Assembly (NCBI GenBank): GCA_019114115.1
Contig: DXGD01000267.1
Span: 1-9,599, forward strand
Reading direction: 5' to 3'
DNA: 9,599 nucleotides
DNA from: Candidatus Nesterenkonia stercoripullorum
GTDB lineage: Bacteria; Actinomycetota; Actinomycetes; Actinomycetales; Micrococcaceae
The notes beneath the pieces were generated by a model that searched no databases, was not told the DNA's origin, and worked only from the letters and a program-made list of their open reading frames with translations. This document shows, in pieces, positions 6,342 to 9,599 of the stretch. Position 1 is the first letter of the stretch. The number at the start of each line of letters is the position of its first letter. A program made the translations under genes and the position numbers.

Positions 6342-6962
6342 GTGCCCGAGATATCACAACGAGGGGTGGGTATAACCGTGCTCGCCGGGGCGGCCGCTGT
6401 CTGGGCGGCCGCCCACATCCCTGCGCTCGCCGATGCCGCCTTCGTGGCGGGATTCGAGGCGCAGGTGGAGGCATCCGGAGTCATCGATATCGCCCAGGCT
6501 GATGGTGAGCAGCATGACGACCCCGAGCAGCCCAGCACCCTGGAGACCACCGACCAGACCATCAACCGTGCCGCCCGGAACGGCTCCCCGAGGGGCCAGA
6601 CCACAGAGGTGATCGTGCCGGTGGTGAATCAATCGCCCAAGGCGCCCGCCGAGCTCTCCGTCGTCGTGGAGAACCGGGAGGAGAACGAGCTCTTCGACGT
6701 CCTCAGGTTCTCCGTCACCGATGCAGACGGTGAGTCCCTGCCCGCCGGGTCCACAGTACCCGGGGCGTGGTTCGATGAGAATCCGGAGGGGCTCGTCCTC
6801 CCCGGAGCGCTGCAGGCAGGCGAAGAGACCACGGTGAGCATCAGCGTCTGGCTCGCCGCAGGAGCGCCCGACTCTGTGCTCGACCAAGACATCGACATCA
6901 GCGTGCGCATCACGGGCGAGACCATCCCGCCGGAGGCCCCGATCATCCTGGACGGACTATGA
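6342..6962 (+). CDS. TasA/SipW-substrate-like exported protein B
   Basis: About 206 residues, 16 bases after gene A. The N-terminal hydrophobic stretch (11-35, ITVLAGAAAVWAAAHIPALA) is followed by DAAFVAGFEAQVEASG, then a charged linker (QADGEQHDDPEQ). The Ig-like part has VIVPVVNQSPKAPAELSVVV at 90-109, DVLRFSVTDADGE at 119-131, and LQAGEETTVSISVWL at 157-171, the same order of blocks as in proteins A and C. The start is uncertain. GTG 6342 gives an N-terminus with Arg7 before the hydrophobic segment. GTG 6378 has a better-placed ribosome site (GGTGGG 6365-6370) but leaves no positive charge. The frame is open back to 6198, but that part overlaps gene A and is not coding. It ends in an ATGA overlap with gene C, so translation is probably coupled. 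It likely works with A and C at the cell surface; exact role unknown. Confidence 0.6.
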   Translation: MPEISQRGVGITVLAGAAAVWAAAHIPALADAAFVAGFEAQVEASGVIDIAQADGEQHDDPEQPSTLETTDQTINRAARNGSPRGQTTEVIVPVVNQSPKAPAELSVVVENREENELFDVLRFSVTDADGESLPAGSTVPGAWFDENPEGLVLPGALQAGEETTVSISVWLAAGAPDSVLDQDIDISVRITGETIPPEAPIILDGL

Positions 6963-7696
6963 GCCCGCACCACGACCAGAACCGTTACCCGGCGGACCCG
7001 GGGCAGATGACGCGCATCGAACGACGGCGCTCCCGCAGCAGGCTTCGCAGGGCGGGGAAGTCCCTTCGGGGGTCCCGGCTGGTGCGCGGGGCCGGCGTCG
7101 CAGCTCTGGCCGCTGTGGTCATCGGGTCCACGACGACCCTCTCCCGCTTCGCCGATATGGCGATCATCCGGGCCGATGTCTCCTCGGGGATCGAGCTGGC
7201 CGCCTTGAGCGGTGACGAGACCATCGTCGCCGTGAGCGCCCGTCCGGGAACCGAACTGGCCCAGCTCTCCACGGACGAGCTGGTGCCGGGGGCCACTGTG
7301 GAGGTCCCGCTGAGGCTCGCCAACAACAGCCCGGGCTCCGCCATCGCCCCGACGATCACGGTCACAGCCGAGCCCGGAGACGATACCGGTGTCGAACTCC
7401 TCCGGCACTTCACGGCGGAGATCCTCCAGGGTCAGGGCGATGAGCGCCGCGACATCACCGAACCCCCGCAGGAGCCGGAGGAGGACGCCTCGAGGCTGGA
7501 GGTGCGGGCCGCGCCCGACCGTCTGGAACCGCGTGAAGGCGCGCCCCAGCAGGCCGGTGAGGCCTATACCGGTGGGCCCGACGCCGCCGACACCTACACG
7601 ATCCTGCTCACCCTGGAGGACGTCCCCGAACTCCGCGCGATCAGCGGGGCCTCCTGGAACGTCTCCATCTCCCTCGAAGGAATGTCACATCTATGA
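6959..7696 (+). CDS. TasA/SipW-substrate-like exported protein C with Arg-rich N-tail
   Basis: 245 residues, starting in an ATGA overlap with gene B. The first 43 residues are hydrophilic and very basic, with the Arg-rich stretch RIERRRSRSRLRRAGK at 19-34, before a single hydrophobic segment (about 44-60, GAGVAALAAVVIGSTTT). After this comes RFADMAIIRADVSSGIELA, parallel to the post-signal segment of protein A (shared AII and D.S/DAS spacing). The Ig-like part shows LVPGATVEVPLRLANNSPGS at 108-127, GVELLRHFTAEIL at 144-156, RLEPREG at 188-194 and a final beta-rich segment TYTILLTL...WNVSISLEG. The two segments are split by an acidic Pro/Glu-rich insert (ITEPPQEPEED, 166-176). LEPREG also occurs in protein A. 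It has no membrane anchor at the C-terminus and no sortase motif. Probably a paralogous surface subunit; processing by the downstream signal peptidase is inferred. Confidence 0.62.
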   Translation: MSPHHDQNRYPADPGQMTRIERRRSRSRLRRAGKSLRGSRLVRGAGVAALAAVVIGSTTTLSRFADMAIIRADVSSGIELAALSGDETIVAVSARPGTELAQLSTDELVPGATVEVPLRLANNSPGSAIAPTITVTAEPGDDTGVELLRHFTAEILQGQGDERRDITEPPQEPEEDASRLEVRAAPDRLEPREGAPQQAGEAYTGGPDAADTYTILLTLEDVPELRAISGASWNVSISLEGMSHL

Positions 7697-9399
7697 GTAC
7701 ACGTCGCCATCCGGCGAGGAGTAAGCTCGCCGTCGCCCTGTGCCTGGGAGCCATCCTGATCGGCGGGCTCAGGTCGGACTTCGCGGTACCCACCACGACG
7801 GCGGGCTTCACGGACTCGACCTACGGTGCCGCATCGCTGACCACGACGGCGAAAGTCCCCGTGGAAGCCGTGAAATACGACCAGAGCGCGGCATCGGCTC
7901 TCTTCCTCTCCGACTCCGGGGGACTCTACATCTCGGGCTACCGGGGCACCGGTGATGGCAACGGCGGGAAGCCCAATGCTCAGGCGGAGCCAAACCGGGT
8001 GAAGTTCCCCGAGGGCGTGCAGATCATCGATGCGACCGGATCCACCAACGACTTCAACGCCATATTCGCTGACACCACGACGTCGTTCATGGCGCTGGAC
8101 GCCGAGGGAGGCGTGTGGACCTGGGGCCGGGTGTACGGCGTACGGGACCTCATCGGCCGGGGAGACATTTCCCGCGCCGGGAGTCGGTACGTGGGCCAGG
8201 TTACCGCGACGGCCGAAGGGAGATCGCTGCCGCCCATCGCTCGCATGGCCCGCACGGAGAACCAGTTCCTCGCCCTGGACTATGAGGGGACGATGTGGGT
8301 CTGGGGTTATGGCGGCGAGAACATGCCGACCCCTGACAAGTACGGTGACGCGCCCCTTCCGGTTCGCGCGAATCACACCACGGCGGCGCCGTCGCTGCTG
8401 ACATGCTCGGGCAACAGGGACAACAACCTGGGTCCCGTGCCGTTCCGCTCGATATGGAGCGGGAACAACGCCGGTGGGGCGGTCGGCCAGAACGGCCTGC
8501 TCTACACCTGGGGCTTCGACAATTCGGATGCCCTCGGAGGCTTGGTGACCAACACGCGGTGCCCCTCGCTCAACGAGGGCGCCAACCGGGAGCTCTTCCA
8601 GCGTTACCCCGAGCTCTACACCACGGCAGAGGGAGAGATCTACGACGAAGGTGAGCTGAGCACCGAAGAGGAACGCCACGAGCGGTACGTCGAGATCGCG
8701 GAGGCGATGCGCCGTGGTGAGTTCCCCGTGTGCGCCGGCGTCGTCGAAGGCCCAGGGCCGGACACCTCCGGCTGCCCGGTGCGTCAGTTCGGCCACAGCT
8801 CCGGCGCGGCCCATCTGCTGACCTCTGGCGGTGAGCTTCTCACCTGGATGACGAGGAAAGGCTACGGCGAGCCGTTCCTCGGAAGGGAGCCCACCCCCTC
8901 CTCGCCGGCCAGGCGTCCCGCGCCTGTGACCGGGGATCTGCGTTTCGATGAGGTGACCGCCGGAGTCAGCTCGCTGGTTGCCCTGAGCACGGACGGCCGC
9001 GTCTATGGATGGGGGTCCAATAACCTGTGCCAGGCAGTGGGCGTCATGACGGAGTACGGCACGCCGACGGACGGGGACTGCGGTGACGGCGGGAAAGAGT
9101 CAGACGCTGCCGTCGTCGTGGTCCCGCAGCTGGTTGACGGCATCCCGGAGGGCACCCCGGCGACGTCGATATCCGCCACGCAATGCGCCGCGTGGGCGAC
9201 GCTCGCCGATGGATCGGCCTACGGCTGGGGTGCAGGCACCGCCGCCGGGTACGGCTTCTCGCAGTGCCGGCAGCCGGCCTCCTCGTATCGCGGCTACAAG
9301 ATCCACCGCGAAGTCCCGGAAGGCGGCAGCGGGCCGTTCGGAGAGCCGGTGACCCAGCGGGCCACCGCGACCATCCGCACATCCCGCCGGCACCGATGA
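7693..9399 (+). CDS. Exported RCC1-repeat beta-propeller protein
   Basis: 568 residues, starting in an ATGA overlap with gene C; GAAGGA at 7676-7681 is a plausible ribosome site. The N-terminus is a signal sequence: basic MSTRRHPARSK, a hydrophobic core at 12-25, then AGFTDSTYGAASL at 37-49, close to the 'AxFTDSxY' pattern after the core in SipW/TasA substrates. The mature part has seven RCC1-like units, recognisable by 'ALxxDGxVYxWG': about 69-84 (LFLSDSGGLYISG), 132-146, 191-207, 263-283, 371-392, 427-450 and 498-521. Seven units would close one propeller. A charged helical-looking insert (about 300-345) separates units four and five. Eight cysteines (238, 290, 347, 361, 446, 463, 498, 525) lie in the exported part, an even number that could form four disulfides. 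RCC1 propellers are usually protein-binding platforms, so a surface adhesin or assembly partner for proteins A-C is plausible but unproven. Confidence 0.82.
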   Translation: MSTRRHPARSKLAVALCLGAILIGGLRSDFAVPTTTAGFTDSTYGAASLTTTAKVPVEAVKYDQSAASALFLSDSGGLYISGYRGTGDGNGGKPNAQAEPNRVKFPEGVQIIDATGSTNDFNAIFADTTTSFMALDAEGGVWTWGRVYGVRDLIGRGDISRAGSRYVGQVTATAEGRSLPPIARMARTENQFLALDYEGTMWVWGYGGENMPTPDKYGDAPLPVRANHTTAAPSLLTCSGNRDNNLGPVPFRSIWSGNNAGGAVGQNGLLYTWGFDNSDALGGLVTNTRCPSLNEGANRELFQRYPELYTTAEGEIYDEGELSTEEERHERYVEIAEAMRRGEFPVCAGVVEGPGPDTSGCPVRQFGHSSGAAHLLTSGGELLTWMTRKGYGEPFLGREPTPSSPARRPAPVTGDLRFDEVTAGVSSLVALSTDGRVYGWGSNNLCQAVGVMTEYGTPTDGDCGDGGKESDAAVVVVPQLVDGIPEGTPATSISATQCAAWATLADGSAYGWGAGTAAGYGFSQCRQPASSYRGYKIHREVPEGGSGPFGEPVTQRATATIRTSRRHR

Positions 9400-9473
9400 T
9401 GATCCGGGGCACCGCAGGCCGGCTCCACGTCCGCGCTGCCCCCGCGCTCCGCGCCCCATACCCTACCTCTTAC

Positions 9474-9477
9474 GGAG
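9474..9477 (+). promoter_or_regulatory. Ribosome-binding site GGAG for the signal peptidase
   Basis: GGAG followed by 7 bases and ATG 9485. Together with the start of a typical signal-peptidase membrane helix it fixes this start. The 85-bp gap before the gene shows no convincing terminator, so it may share the upstream transcript. Confidence 0.6.
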
Positions 9478-9484
9478 AAACCCT

Positions 9485-9599
9485 ATGTCCGTCTGGTCCC
9501 GCATACGCTCGGCAATTCTCACCATCGTCGCCATCCTCGGTGTGCTCTCGGTGGCTCTGGTGGTTCTGGGCATCTTCTCCGGCATCAAGCCGACAATCG
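9485..9599 (+). CDS. SipW-type signal peptidase I (5' end only)
   Basis: Only the first 38 codons are in the window. They encode a short basic start (MSVWSRIRSA) and one membrane helix (about 9-31), ending in GIFSGIKPTI. In SipW/archaeal-type signal peptidases the first helix is followed by 'xxPxVVxSGSMxP', which carries the catalytic serine, so the window stops a few codons before the active site. The family call rests on this N-terminal pattern plus context: the gene directly follows four genes whose N-termini look like SipW substrates, and in other bacteria such peptidases sit beside their clients. It would remove the signal sequences of those proteins at the outer face of the membrane. 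Catalytic type (Ser-His, as in SipW, or Ser-Lys) cannot be seen. Confidence 0.65.
   Translation, partial: MSVWSRIRSAILTIVAILGVLSVALVVLGIFSGIKPTI

Noticed and set aside
7594..8814. 406-codon open frame on the minus strand opposite the RCC1 gene
   Set aside because: Antisense to the repeats of a well-supported protein, with shadow-type composition and no ribosome-binding site context.
9400..9484. GC-rich gap before the signal peptidase as a terminator or promoter
   Set aside because: The only stem seen is about 4 bp (CGCG-CTC-CGCG) without a T-run, and no clear -35/-10 pair was found.

Overview
The window reads as a chromosomal stretch from a high-GC actinobacterium. The GC-rich third codon positions, the many GTG and TTG starts, and gene families typical of Actinomycetota (a type III PKS cluster, SipW-type export, a CopG-like/BrnT-like pair) all fit. 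Micrococcales is my best guess at order level, from memory of gene neighbourhoods only. No rRNA, tRNA, CRISPR array, transposase or integrase is visible.

Region 1 (2-334): the 3' end of a FecCD-type permease of an iron-siderophore or cobalamin ABC importer, cut by the window edge.

Region 2 (459-3449, plus strand): a tight three-gene operon of type III polyketide synthase (catalytic Cys152/His284/Asn317 visible), class I SAM-dependent methyltransferase and FAD-dependent aromatic hydroxylase-like monooxygenase. The order polyketide synthase, methyltransferase, flavoprotein matches the logic of known phenolic-lipid operons such as srsABC of Streptomyces griseus. Facing it on the minus strand (5398-3814) are an SDR oxidoreductase and a UbiA-family prenyltransferase, probably co-transcribed. 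Together the five genes could make a methylated, hydroxylated and possibly prenylated alkylresorcinol, pyrone or quinone in the membrane.

Region 3 (3468-3813): between the two convergent arms lies what looks like the relic of a small toxin-antitoxin module. It has a ribbon-helix-helix antitoxin-like ORF, possibly shortened at its 5' end, and a BrnT-like toxin whose reading frame loses family resemblance exactly where the UbiA gene ends.

Region 4 (5399-9599): a divergent intergenic region with a 12-bp palindrome and a repeated octamer, then a plus-strand operon of four membrane-targeted or exported proteins with SipW/TasA-like N-termini. Three are diverged paralogues with a Greek-key/Ig-like TasA-type layout. 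The fourth is a 568-residue protein with seven RCC1-like repeats and eight cysteines in the predicted exported part. The two later junctions are ATGA overlaps. The start of a SipW-type signal peptidase I follows and is cut by the window end. I read this as a self-contained surface-export cassette: a dedicated signal peptidase plus its four clients, of which three may assemble as fibre or surface subunits and one forms a beta-propeller. It is the most interesting part of the window.
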